A stretch of 64,000 nt of DNA from an uncultured Oscillospiraceae bacterium (GTDB taxonomy: Bacteria; Bacillota; Clostridia; Oscillospirales; Oscillospiraceae): assembly GCA_947631395.1 (NCBI GenBank), contig CANRLF010000010.1, positions 1-64,000 of the forward strand, written 5' to 3'. The notes under the pieces are model-generated. The model saw only the letters and a program-made list of their open reading frames with translations, had not been told where the DNA came from and made no database searches. Of this stretch, positions 17,261 to 25,414 are shown one piece after another (position 1 is the stretch's first letter; each line of letters opens with the position of its first letter). The position numbers and the translations under genes were made by a program.

Positions 17261-17641
17261 ATGTCAGACGACATCCTTATGTTCTTTGACGGCCACCTGT
17301 CGGCGCTGCCTATTTACAAAAAGCTCGAGTCGGAGCTTTTGATGCGCTTTCCCGGTACTGTCATCGAGGCGCGAAAGACCCAGATAAGCTTCAAAAGCCG
17401 CCGTCTTTTCGCCTGCGCCTCCTTCCTCCCGGCCCTCCCCAGGTCCCGCCGCCCCGACCCCTATCTCACCGTGACCTTTGGCCTTGACCACCCGGTTTAC
17501 TCCGAGCGTATCGCCGTGACGGTGGAGGCCCAGCCCAACCGCTGGACCCACCACGTTATCGTCGGCTCCCCGGAGGAGATCGACAGCGAGCTCCTGGGCT
17601 TAATTTGCGAGGCTTACACCTTTTCGGAGGGAAAGAGATGA
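17261..17641 (+). CDS. DUF5655-like small protein
   Basis: A 126-residue protein with an FFDGHLSALPIYKKLE start, KTQISFKSRRLFACASFLP in the middle and PNRWTHHVIVGSPEEID near the C-terminus. These features resemble the DUF5655 family as I remember it; the function is unknown. The open frame starts at 17207, but the ATG at 17261 has AAGGGA upstream and the family N-terminus. Its stop overlaps the start of the next gene (ATGA), so it is the first gene of a coupled set leading into the kinase and PNP genes. It has no visible membrane segment or catalytic signature. Confidence 0.8.
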   Translation: MSDDILMFFDGHLSALPIYKKLESELLMRFPGTVIEARKTQISFKSRRLFACASFLPALPRSRRPDPYLTVTFGLDHPVYSERIAVTVEAQPNRWTHHVIVGSPEEIDSELLGLICEAYTFSEGKR

Positions 17642-18126
17642 AGAGAGCCTTAGTCATCGGCCCCAGCGGCGCGGGAAAATCCACCTTCGCCCGGGCTTTA
17701 AGGGATAAAACCGGCCTTCCCCTGTACTACCTCGACATGCTCTGGCATCTGCCTGACAGGACCACCGTCAGCCGCCAGGAGTTCGACGGGAGGCTTTCAG
17801 AAATACTGGAAAAGCCCCGCTGGATACTTGACGGCAACTACTCCCGGACGCTGGAGCGGCGGTTTGTCCGCGCCGACGCCGTCTTTCTCTTCGATCTGCC
17901 GGCGGAGGACTGCCTTGCCGGGGTCAGGAGCCGCCGCGGCAAGCCGCGGGAGGACATGCCCTGGATCGAGACCGAGGAGGACCCGGAGTTCACCCGGTGG
18001 ATCACGGACTTCCACGAGACCCAAATGCCCGGTATATACGCCCTCCTGGAGCAATACCGTGAGGGCCGTGAGATACACATATTCCGCTCCCGTGACGAGG
18101 CCGCCATGTGGCTGAAAGGAGAATAA
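17638..18126 (+). CDS. Small P-loop kinase, adenylate-kinase-like (FlaR/topology-modulation type)
   Basis: A 162-residue P-loop protein with Walker A GPSGAGKST at residues 8-16, DGNYSRTLERR around 64-74 (nucleoside-kinase-like substrate loop) and FLFDLPAEDCL as the Walker B strand. These match the group labelled topology modulation protein or adenylate-kinase-like. The phosphate acceptor is unknown. The ATG overlaps the upstream TGA, and pnp starts two bases after its stop. A nucleotide-related role would fit the neighbours but is not shown. Confidence 0.82.
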   Translation: MKRALVIGPSGAGKSTFARALRDKTGLPLYYLDMLWHLPDRTTVSRQEFDGRLSEILEKPRWILDGNYSRTLERRFVRADAVFLFDLPAEDCLAGVRSRRGKPREDMPWIETEEDPEFTRWITDFHETQMPGIYALLEQYREGREIHIFRSRDEAAMWLKGE

Positions 18127-18128
18127 AA

Positions 18129-18950
18129 ATGAACTACAATTACGATTTTTACAAAATACCCGGGGATTTCCTGCTTGAAAAGTTCGGTGAAAAGCCGGAG
18201 ATAGGCATAATCCTGGGCTCCGGCCTTGGCCACTTCGCCGCCCAGGTGAAGAACGCCGTCACCGTCCCCTATTCCGACATACCGAATTTCCTCCGCTCCA
18301 CCGCCATCGGCCACGCGGGGCAGATGATATTCGGCGAAGTGTCCGGCAAAAAGGTAGTGTGCATGTCCGGGCGCTTCCACTCCTACGAGGGGTACGGCAT
18401 GGAGGAGCTCACGATACCCGTGCGCGTACTGAAGGCCCTCGGCATCCGCGCCCTCATACTCACCAACGCCGCCGGGGCCGTGAACGTGAGCTACAAGCCC
18501 GGTGATATAATGGTGATCTCCGACCACATAAAGCTCATGGGCGTGTCCCCCCTCTGCGGTCCCAACGTGGATGAGCTGGGCCCCAGGTTCCCTGACATGA
18601 GCCACGCCTACTCACCGAAGCTCCGAAAGCTTGCCCTCAGGCTTGCGGAGAGCTCCCCCCTCACCGTACACGAGGGTGTATATTTCTTCATGCCCGGCCC
18701 CCAGTACGAGACCCCGGCGGAGATACGCGCCATAAGGGCCCTCGGCGGTGACGCCGTGGGCATGAGCACGGTGACCGAGGTCATAACCGCCGCCCACTGC
18801 TCGCTCCCAGTGCTTGCGCTGTCCGTTATGACCAACATGGCCGCCGGAGTCCTGGACGTGCCCCTTACGAGCGAGGAGGTCATCGAGACGGCCAACTCCA
18901 TCGAGAGGCCCTTCACCGAATATGTCCGGGACATAATAGCGAATATCTGA
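18129..18950 (+). CDS. Purine nucleoside phosphorylase (trimeric, PNP-I type)
   Basis: A 273-residue enzyme that cleaves inosine or guanosine with phosphate to the base and ribose-1-phosphate. Family motifs are GSGLGHFA (about 31-38), GRFHSYEGY (phosphate and ribose site, about 83-91), LTNAAGAVN (about 112-120), and GPQYETPAEIRA with AVGMSTVTEVI (purine site, about 190-225). The start at 18129 has AAAGGAG upstream; the longer in-frame start at 18108 lies inside the preceding gene. It sits two bases after the kinase and nine bases before mtaD. In this setting it would process inosine released from S-inosylhomocysteine. Confidence 0.95.
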   Translation: MNYNYDFYKIPGDFLLEKFGEKPEIGIILGSGLGHFAAQVKNAVTVPYSDIPNFLRSTAIGHAGQMIFGEVSGKKVVCMSGRFHSYEGYGMEELTIPVRVLKALGIRALILTNAAGAVNVSYKPGDIMVISDHIKLMGVSPLCGPNVDELGPRFPDMSHAYSPKLRKLALRLAESSPLTVHEGVYFFMPGPQYETPAEIRAIRALGGDAVGMSTVTEVITAAHCSLPVLALSVMTNMAAGVLDVPLTSEEVIETANSIERPFTEYVRDIIANI

Positions 18951-18959
18951 GGTGATCCC

Positions 18960-20258
18960 ATGAGGCTTTTACTTAAAAACTGTGACATACTCGCCTCCTC
19001 CGACGGGGGCTTTGAGTACATCAAAAACGGCTTTCTTGGCATCGACGGCGACACTGTCGACTATGTGGGCGCGACGCCTCCAAAGACCCCTTACGACAGC
19101 CAGCGCGACATGACCGGCACCCTTGTCATGCCGGGGCTTATAAACGCCCACACACACTCGGCCATGACGCTCCTTCGCGGCGTGGGGAGCGACCTTCCCC
19201 TCCAAAGCTGGCTTTTTGACAAGGTATTCCCCGTGGAGGACCGTCTGACGCCTGAACTCATCAGGGCCGGTACGGAGCTTGCCATATTGGAGATGCTCTC
19301 CACCGGCACGGTCAGCTTTTCCGACATGTACATGGCCCCGGAGGAGGCCGTAAAGGCTGTGCTGGAGTCCGGCATGAAGGCCAACATCTCACGGCCTGTC
19401 CAGTGCTTTGACCCCTCCGAGCCCGTGGAGGAAAATTTCCGTGTCCGCGAGTCCCTGGAGCTTTTCGACAAATACCACAACGCCGGCAACGGCAGGGTCA
19501 GGATAGACTTCTGCGTCCACGCCGAGTACACCTGCACGGCCCCCGTTGTGAAATATTATTCCGGCCTCGTCCGCGGCCGCGGCGGTAACATGCACCTGCA
19601 CATGTCCGAAACAAAGAGCGAGCACGACGAGTGCGTAAAAAAATACGGCGTCACCCCCGCCGCCTGGTTTACGGATCTTGGCGCCTTCGACGTCCCCGCC
19701 TTTGCCGCCCACTGCGTCTGGGTGACGGATGAGGACCTGGAGCTTATGAAAGCCCACAACGTGTCCGCCGTCCACTGCCCCTCCAGCAACATGAAGCTGG
19801 GAAGCGGCTTTGCCCCCGTGCAAAAGATGCTCGACATGGGGCTCAACGTGGCCCTTGGCACAGACGGCGCGGCATCAAACAACAACCTCAACATGTTCGA
19901 GGAGCTTCACCTGGCCTCCATCATCCATAACGGCCTTGCCAACGACCCCACCTTGATGCGCCCGTCCGACACCGTCAAAATGGCCACCGTCAACGGGGCC
20001 CGCCTTCAGGGCCGGGATGACACCGGCGAGGTCCGCGTCGGCAAAAAGGCGGACCTTATCGCCCTGGACCTCACCGCCCCCCACATGAGGCCGAATTTGG
20101 ACCCCCTGGCCCTCATCGCCTACTCCGCCCAGGGCTCCGACGTGGTGATGACCATGGTCGACGGCTGTATACTCTATGACCGGGGCCGGTTCCTCACCCT
20201 GGACGCGGAGCGGATCTACCGTGACGCCGCCCGCGCCGTGGCCCAACTTTACGCCTGA
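18960..20258 (+). CDS. mtaD: MTA/SAH deaminase, amidohydrolase superfamily
   Basis: A 432-residue metal-dependent amidohydrolase. Relatives deaminate S-adenosylhomocysteine, 5'-methylthioadenosine or adenosine to the inosine analogue. Metal and substrate motifs are HTHSAMTLLRG (about 60-70), HMSETKSEHDEC (about 210), HCVWV (about 243) and GTDGAASNNNLN (about 299-310). GAGGTGATC precedes the start, nine bases after pnp, so it is part of the same operon. Annotation databases often label such proteins as chlorohydrolases; the pnp and ahcY neighbours favour the MTA/SAH reaction. Confidence 0.9.
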   Translation: MRLLLKNCDILASSDGGFEYIKNGFLGIDGDTVDYVGATPPKTPYDSQRDMTGTLVMPGLINAHTHSAMTLLRGVGSDLPLQSWLFDKVFPVEDRLTPELIRAGTELAILEMLSTGTVSFSDMYMAPEEAVKAVLESGMKANISRPVQCFDPSEPVEENFRVRESLELFDKYHNAGNGRVRIDFCVHAEYTCTAPVVKYYSGLVRGRGGNMHLHMSETKSEHDECVKKYGVTPAAWFTDLGAFDVPAFAAHCVWVTDEDLELMKAHNVSAVHCPSSNMKLGSGFAPVQKMLDMGLNVALGTDGAASNNNLNMFEELHLASIIHNGLANDPTLMRPSDTVKMATVNGARLQGRDDTGEVRVGKKADLIALDLTAPHMRPNLDPLALIAYSAQGSDVVMTMVDGCILYDRGRFLTLDAERIYRDAARAVAQLYA

Positions 20259-20262
20259 CGCC

Positions 20263-21549
20263 TCAGCTGTCTATCCTCCCCCTGTGGGCTAAAAGCGCCA
20301 GCGCCAGAAGGTTCGTAGCCAGCATGAAGAATGTAGCTATGTCCGATACGGCCACGGCCTGTGAAAAGGCCATCAGCGGCGACAGGAGCGTCACCGCGGC
20401 AAATACGGCCCGGTATACAGCGGCCGCCTTCGGTCCGAAGAGAAACCCCGCGCATTTTTCGCCGTACAGTGACCAGCTGACAACGCTTGAAAAGGCAAAG
20501 AGCCCCATGGCGGCGGCCAGGAATATCCCCGATGCCCTTTGCCCGTAAACCTCCCTTAGCGCCGCCAGCACCAGCTCCGCCCCGGCGGGTACGCCACGGA
20601 CTGCCCTCACGCCGGAGCACAGGATCGCCAGCGCCGTCAGTGTGCATATGACCACCGTGTCCGCGAACACCTCAAAAATGCCCATAAGCCCCTGATCCGC
20701 CGGGCTCTTCGCCTCCGCCGAGGCGTGGGCGATGGGCGATGAGCCCAGCCCCGCCTCGCTTGAGAAAAGCCCCCTGCGAAAGCCCCAGGACAGCGCCGAC
20801 CCGGCGGCTCCGCCCAGGGCCGCGTCCGGTCTGAGGGCCCCGGTGAATATGGCCGCCAGCGCCTCGGGCAGCCTCCCGGGATTTGCGGCTATCACCCCGA
20901 GGCACGACAGGATATACACCCCCGCCATAAGCGGCACCAAAAGCGCCGCCACTCTCCCCCGGCCCCTCGCCCCGCCCCGGCAGGTCACGAGCACCAGGGC
21001 CGCCATCACCGCCCCCACCGCCATCGGCGGCACACCCGGCAACAGCGCCATCACACTGCCCACCTGCATGGCGTTTCCAAGTCCGAAGGACGCCAGCGTC
21101 CCGAATACCGCGAACAAAACGGCCAGCGGGCCAAAAGCCCGTCCCAGGCCGTTTTTTATGTAGTACATCGGCCCTCCGGCGTACTCCCCGCCCACGCGAC
21201 AGCGGTATTTGACCGCCAAGCATATCTCGGCGTATTTGAGCCCCATACCGAGGAGCGCCGATATCCACATCCAGAATACCGCCCCCGGCCCGCCCATGCT
21301 TATTGCCAGTGCCACCCCGGCTATATTCCCCGTGCCCACGGTCCCGGCCAGCGCCGTGCACACCGCCTCAAAGGGCGACGTGCCCTCCCCCGTCCCCCGG
21401 GCGAACATACCGCTTCTGAATATCGCCTCCGGCAGACGCCTCACCTGTACGAACCTGGTCCTGTACGATACATACCCGGCGATCACCGCGATCCCCACCA
21501 CCACCGGCCCTGACCAAATAACGTCCCCTATCCTCTCCACCATCTCCAT
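20263..21549 (-). CDS. Alanine/glycine:cation symporter (AGCS family)
   Basis: A 428-residue transporter with about ten hydrophobic helices that co-transports small amino acids with Na+ or H+. AGCS hallmarks are TRFVQVRRLPEAI near the start, GEGTSPFEAVCTALAGTVGTGNIAGVALAI, the GPGAVFWMW loop, and SSEAGLGSSPIAHA near residue 260. The open frame extends to 21633; I prefer the ATG at 21549 because the upstream part is unlike the family and a G-rich ribosome binding site lies before it. It converges with mtaD with a four-base gap. No co-transcribed gene is seen. Confidence 0.88.
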   Translation of the reverse strand: MEMVERIGDVIWSGPVVVGIAVIAGYVSYRTRFVQVRRLPEAIFRSGMFARGTGEGTSPFEAVCTALAGTVGTGNIAGVALAISMGGPGAVFWMWISALLGMGLKYAEICLAVKYRCRVGGEYAGGPMYYIKNGLGRAFGPLAVLFAVFGTLASFGLGNAMQVGSVMALLPGVPPMAVGAVMAALVLVTCRGGARGRGRVAALLVPLMAGVYILSCLGVIAANPGRLPEALAAIFTGALRPDAALGGAAGSALSWGFRRGLFSSEAGLGSSPIAHASAEAKSPADQGLMGIFEVFADTVVICTLTALAILCSGVRAVRGVPAGAELVLAALREVYGQRASGIFLAAAMGLFAFSSVVSWSLYGEKCAGFLFGPKAAAVYRAVFAAVTLLSPLMAFSQAVAVSDIATFFMLATNLLALALLAHRGRIDS

Positions 21550-21638
21550 CCACCGCCACCCCCCAAAAAATCCATCCCATAATATTCCCACCCCCCAAAC
21601 TATATTCCCCCCCTGCCCAAGAAGGGAACGCAAAAAGC

Positions 21639-21680
21639 AAGACGACCTTCACGTCGGCGCGCGTCGCGAAGATCGTCCTG
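21639..21680 (-). terminator. Hairpin after tepA
   Basis: An imperfect stem pairs about 21639-21650 with 21668-21680 and encloses a CGTCGGCGCGCGTCGCG core. It lies 16 bases after the tepA stop (minus strand). The core resembles the palindrome at 32501-32531. The call as a terminator is weak because no T tract follows. Confidence 0.4.
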
Positions 21681-21695
21681 TTGTATTATCGTCCG

Positions 21696-22433
21696 TCAGT
21701 GTTTACCGCCGGCCCTGTGCCTGTCTATCTCCTCATGCAAATATCCCAGCGCGTCGGACAGTGTTCCGATGCGGTCGATAAGCCCCGATTGCACCGCCTC
21801 CTGCCCGTATATTACGGTGCCCACGTCCGCGGCCAGTTCCCCGGTCTTTAGCATCAGCTCCGTAAACTTCTCCCGGGTTATGTTGGAGTTCTCCGTGACG
21901 AACCTGACTATCCGCTCCTGTATTTTCCCGAAATAGTTGTAGGTCTGCGGCACCCCTATCACCACGCCGGTGAGCCTCACCGGATGGATGGTCATCGCCG
22001 CCGACGGGGCGATCATGCTCATTTTCGCCGCTACCGCCAGCGGCACCCCGATGGAGTGCCCGCCCCCCAGCACAAGGGACACCGTGGGCTTTGACATACC
22101 CGCGATAAGCTCCGCGATGGCCAGCCCCGCCTCCACGTCCCCGCCCTGGGTGTTGAGCAAAATGAGCAGCCCGTCTATGTCGTCGGACTCCTCTATCGCC
22201 GCCAGTTGCGGCATTACGTGCTCGTACTTTGTGGTCTTGTTGTCCGATGGCAGTAGCTGGTGTCCCTCTATCTGCCCCACGATGGTGAGGCAATGTATAG
22301 TGTGCCCCCTGGACCGGACTGTGGAGGAGCCCATGTCCTCGATCTGGTCCTTCTGGTATATCTCCTCCGGCTTTTTTTGCTGTGTATCCGGCTCGTTTGA
22401 TACAGGCGCTGTCATGTTCCTGTCGTCGCTCAT
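21696..22433 (-). CDS. tepA: ClpP-family serine protease TepA
   Basis: A 245-residue ClpP-like protease. The catalytic Ser is in GGGHSIGVP (about 127) and the His in [11 protein letters not shown] (about 152). An N-terminal extension of about 40 polar residues (rich in Pro, Gln, Lys) precedes the domain. It matches the Firmicutes TepA/YmfB group, linked in Bacillus to protein translocation and often found in spore formers. The ribosome binding site GGGGGGATC overlaps the 3' arm of a hairpin (see 22442-22475). It lies 54 bases downstream of the M18 peptidase gene on the same strand. Confidence 0.9.
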   Translation of the reverse strand: MSDDRNMTAPVSNEPDTQQKKPEEIYQKDQIEDMGSSTVRSRGHTIHCLTIVGQIEGHQLLPSDNKTTKYEHVMPQLAAIEESDDIDGLLILLNTQGGDVEAGLAIAELIAGMSKPTVSLVLGGGHSIGVPLAVAAKMSMIAPSAAMTIHPVRLTGVVIGVPQTYNYFGKIQERIVRFVTENSNITREKFTELMLKTGELAADVGTVIYGQEAVQSGLIDRIGTLSDALGYLHEEIDRHRAGGKH

Positions 22434-22441
22434 AAAAGATC

Positions 22442-22475
22442 CCCCCTTCGGGTAGCTTTACCCGGAGGGGGGAAA
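22442..22475 (-). promoter_or_regulatory. Hairpin covering the tepA ribosome binding site
   Basis: On the minus strand CCCCCCTCCGGGTA pairs with TACCCGAAGGGGGG. The 3' arm contains the tepA ribosome binding site, and ATCTTTT lies between it and the ATG. The structure could act as an intercistronic terminator or attenuator, or it could hide the ribosome binding site. Confidence 0.5.
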
Positions 22476-22487
22476 TTATTCTAAAAC

Positions 22488-23873
22488 TTATTTTGAAAGA
22501 TACACGGCCTTCATCGCCTTATATGTCATATAGCAGTCCAGCTTCGCCACTATCTCATATGGGGCGTGCATCGAGATCACCGGCACACCGGCGTCCACCG
22601 TGTCGATGTTCCTGTTGCCCATGTAAAGTGCTACGGTGCCGCCGCCGCCCTCGTCCACCTTGCCAAGCTCGGCGTACTGCCATGTCACGTTGGCGTCGGC
22701 GAATATCCGGCGGAGCTTGCCCATGACCTCGGCGCTGGCGTCGTTGGAGCCTGACTTTCCGCCCCGGCCCGTGTACTTGGCGATGCCCACGCCGTAGTTC
22801 AGCTTCGCGGTGTTCCGCATGTCCGACACCTCCGGCCAAGTGGGGTCGAAGGCCATAGCCACGTCGGCTGACACGCAGAAGGAGCTCTCAAGGCAGTGCC
22901 TCAGCTCCACGCCCTGCTTTGCGCACATGTCGCCCATGAAGCACTCAAAGGCGTGGCTCTCCATGCCCGTGACGCCCACGGAGCCGATCTCCTCCTTGTC
23001 CGCCAGAACGCACACCGCCGTTTTCTCCGGGGCCTCGACCTCATACAGCGCCTGGAGCTCCGCGAAGGCGCAGACCCGGTCGTCCTGTCCGTAACCGGCG
23101 ATCATCGACCTGTCAAGTCCCGCCTCCCTGACGGGGAAGGCCGGCACCGCCTCTATCTCGGCGGAGAGGAAATCCTCCTCCGTGATGCCGTATTTTTTGT
23201 TCAGTATCTTCAGCACATTAAGCTTCACCCTGTCGGCGCCGCTGTCGCCCCGCACGGGAAGTGAGCCCAGTATGATGTTTAGCTTCTCCCCGGGTATTGC
23301 CTTCGCCAGCGGCTGCTCGGACTGCTTTGCCGCCAGGTGCGGCAGAAGATCCGACACGTAAAGTATGGGGTCCGACGGATCCGCGCCTATGTTCACGTTT
23401 ACCGTCTCGCCTGACCTCAGCGCCACCACCCCGTGGAGCTCCAGCGGTATGGTCACCCACTGATATTTACGTATGCCGCCGTAATAGTGCGTCTTGAGAT
23501 ACGCTATCTCGTTCTGCTCATAAAGCGGCAGTTGCTTTAAGTCCAGCCTGGGCGAGTCGATGTGGGCCGCGCATATGTTCACGCCCTCCGCAAGGCTCCT
23601 CTTCCCGATGACCGCCAGGAGCAGCATCTTGCCGCGGACTGACTTATATATCCTGTCCCCGGCCTTCAGCGGCGCGTTCCTGTCAAACTCACAAAAGCCG
23701 TAGGCCTTCGCCAGCCTCACGGCCTCGGCGTTCGCCAGTCTCTCTGTCCTGGCCTTCTGGAGAAAGTCCATGTACCTTGCGCAGTACGTGTCGGACTCCT
23801 TGAGCTCCGCCTCGCCAATGGTGTCACTGATGTGCTTCTGTGTGTAAAAAAGCTCTTCTCTGGTCTCCGCCAT
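22488..23873 (-). CDS. M18 family aminopeptidase (aspartyl/leucyl aminopeptidase type)
   Basis: A 461-residue zinc metallopeptidase that removes N-terminal residues from peptides in the cytoplasm. Features are AAHIDSPRLDLK (first metal His, about 87-98), YGQDDRVCAFAEL (bridging Asp, about 242), LADKEEIGSVG (Glu pair, about 274), SADVAMAFDPTWP (Asp), and the C-terminal ISMHAPYE (His, about 437). AGGAGG lies before the ATG at 23873; the in-frame start at 23936 lies deeper inside the upstream gene and has no such site. Its first 50 bases overlap the end of coaE, a real overlap between co-directional genes. Confidence 0.93.
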   Translation of the reverse strand: MAETREELFYTQKHISDTIGEAELKESDTYCARYMDFLQKARTERLANAEAVRLAKAYGFCEFDRNAPLKAGDRIYKSVRGKMLLLAVIGKRSLAEGVNICAAHIDSPRLDLKQLPLYEQNEIAYLKTHYYGGIRKYQWVTIPLELHGVVALRSGETVNVNIGADPSDPILYVSDLLPHLAAKQSEQPLAKAIPGEKLNIILGSLPVRGDSGADRVKLNVLKILNKKYGITEEDFLSAEIEAVPAFPVREAGLDRSMIAGYGQDDRVCAFAELQALYEVEAPEKTAVCVLADKEEIGSVGVTGMESHAFECFMGDMCAKQGVELRHCLESSFCVSADVAMAFDPTWPEVSDMRNTAKLNYGVGIAKYTGRGGKSGSNDASAEVMGKLRRIFADANVTWQYAELGKVDEGGGGTVALYMGNRNIDTVDAGVPVISMHAPYEIVAKLDCYMTYKAMKAVYLSK

Positions 23874-24459
23874 TTCTGTCCTCCTGAAAAAATTCCCGGC
23901 AGTACTGAAAAAATTTCTCCTCATCCGGGAAATCATTCACTAATTTATAGTCGCACCGGGCCTCGAAATACTCGTCCCCCCGCTGGGCCAGCGCCCTGCT
24001 CCGGGCCGATCGCATATCTATTCCGTCCCGCTCCGTCACCCTCCGGAGCCTCAGCTCCAGCGGCGCCGTAACGAACACGGTATAGTCGCACAGTCTGTCC
24101 GCGCCGCTCTCAAAAAGGCCGATGGCGTCTATGGCCGCTATCTCACGGCCGGCCTCCTCCGCCTCCCTCAGCCTCCGGCTCACCTCCCGGATCACATACG
24201 GGTGCGTGATCTCCGACAGGTCCCTCAGCGCCTCCGGGTCGGAGAACACCGTATCCGCCAGCTTCGCCCTGTCAAGGGTCCCCTCCCGGACCGTACCCGG
24301 GAAGTGCCCCTCTATGGCCGCGAGCATCTGTGCGGAGCTTCTGAGCAGCTCCTCATATATCCTGTCGCAGTCAAAGACCGCTCCGCCCATGGCCTCTATT
24401 GCCCTCAGGGCCGTGGTCTTTCCCGCGCCCGTGGGCCCCGTAATGCCGACGGTCCTCAT
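23824..24459 (-). CDS. coaE: Dephospho-CoA kinase
   Basis: A 211-residue kinase that performs the last step of CoA synthesis, phosphorylating dephospho-CoA. The P-loop is GPTGAGKTT (8-16), followed by FDCDRIYEEL (CoA-binding DxD region, about 33), HPYV (about 86) and RVTERDGIDMRSARSR (lid, about 140-155). The ATG overlaps the tsaC TGA (ATGA). The C-terminal 17 residues extend into the start of the M18 peptidase gene, which gives a tail rich in Arg, Gln and His not typical of CoaE. Confidence 0.93.
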   Translation of the reverse strand: MRTVGITGPTGAGKTTALRAIEAMGGAVFDCDRIYEELLRSSAQMLAAIEGHFPGTVREGTLDRAKLADTVFSDPEALRDLSEITHPYVIREVSRRLREAEEAGREIAAIDAIGLFESGADRLCDYTVFVTAPLELRLRRVTERDGIDMRSARSRALAQRGDEYFEARCDYKLVNDFPDEEKFFQYCREFFQEDRNGGDQRRAFLHTEAHQ

Positions 24460-25082
24460 TCTACCACTTCCCCCAGGACTTTTTCAATAGCTTCCTTTGA
24501 CAAAGCGCCAAAACGGACAATTTTCGCAATGTTGCCCGTCATATCCACCACCGTGGAGGGTACGCCCCCCGGCGCCTCGCCGTCCAGAACGCACTCGATG
24601 CGGTTTTTGAATACGTCATACGCCTCCGTCCCCGTCCGGACCGGCGGCTCCCCGCTCATGTTCGCCGAGGTGCCCGTCAACGGCAGGTCCGCCAGCCTCA
24701 GAAGCTCCAGCGTGGTGTCATTCTCCGGCACTCTTACCCCCACGCCCTCTTTTCCGGCTGTCACCGCGTCCGGCACGTTCTCCCGGCGGCGCAGTATCAT
24801 CGTCAGCGGCCCCGGCCAGAAGGCCTCCGCCAGAGCGTACGCCCCGGCGGGTATGTCCACGCAAAACCGCTCCGCCATCTCCATGCCCGTGACGAATATG
24901 CTGACCGGCTTTGTCTCGGGCCTGCCCTTCGCCACGAATATCTTCATCACCGCCACCCTGTCAAGGGCGTTGGCCGCCAGGCCGTATACGGTCTCGGTTG
25001 GCACCGCGGCTATGCCGCCGCTTTTCACGATCTCCGCCGCGGTCCTTACGTCCATCGCCGTGAGAAAGAGTGTGTTCGTCAT
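24456..25082 (-). CDS. tsaC: L-threonylcarbamoyladenylate synthase (TsaC/YrdC family)
   Basis: A 208-residue enzyme that makes threonylcarbamoyl-AMP for t6A modification of tRNAs. The motifs are VPTETVYGLAANA (27-39), KGRPETKPVSIF (about 52-63), WPGPLTMILRR and TGTSANMSGEPP (about 136-147). It is the short form without the C-terminal Sua5 domain. Its start and stop both overlap neighbours (ATGA at 25079-25082 and 24456-24459). prfA lies two genes upstream, a combination common in Firmicutes. Confidence 0.95.
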   Translation of the reverse strand: MTNTLFLTAMDVRTAAEIVKSGGIAAVPTETVYGLAANALDRVAVMKIFVAKGRPETKPVSIFVTGMEMAERFCVDIPAGAYALAEAFWPGPLTMILRRRENVPDAVTAGKEGVGVRVPENDTTLELLRLADLPLTGTSANMSGEPPVRTGTEAYDVFKNRIECVLDGEAPGGVPSTVVDMTGNIAKIVRFGALSKEAIEKVLGEVVE

Positions 25083-25414
25083 TTATACCGCCCCATTATC
25101 TCGTCCAGCTTTTCCAAAAACGCCTCCTCACCGAAGGTGTTTACCTTGGAGAACACGGCCCGGCTCCCGCCGGAGGCTATGGCGCTGACCCTCACGTCCC
25201 CGTCGTGTCCGAAGAACGTGACGCTCAGGCTCACCCGGTTCCCGCCGATCCAGCTGTATCTCTCGAACACCCTCACGGCGCACCGGACGTCCTCAAGGCG
25301 AAAATCGCTCGCGTCCTCGCAGGTGGCTGAGATACTGCCCGCGCCTATACCCCCCTCCACCTCCCGGACAAGCTCGTCGAACCGCCCGTGGACTCTGTAC
25401 TCACTCTTTGCCAT
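25079..25414 (-). CDS. DUF6054-like small protein
   Basis: A 111-residue protein without membrane segments. It contains GAGSISATCEDASDFRLEDVRCAVRVFERYSW (about 23-54), SLSVTFFGHDGDV and NTFGEEAFLEKLDEI near the C-terminus. It resembles a small clostridial family that I recall as DUF6054, of unknown function. Its ATG overlaps the prfA TAA by one base and its end overlaps tsaC, so it is locked into the prfA operon. A link with translation or tRNA modification is only suggested by that position. Confidence 0.8.
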   Translation of the reverse strand: MAKSEYRVHGRFDELVREVEGGIGAGSISATCEDASDFRLEDVRCAVRVFERYSWIGGNRVSLSVTFFGHDGDVRVSAIASGGSRAVFSKVNTFGEEAFLEKLDEIMGRYK

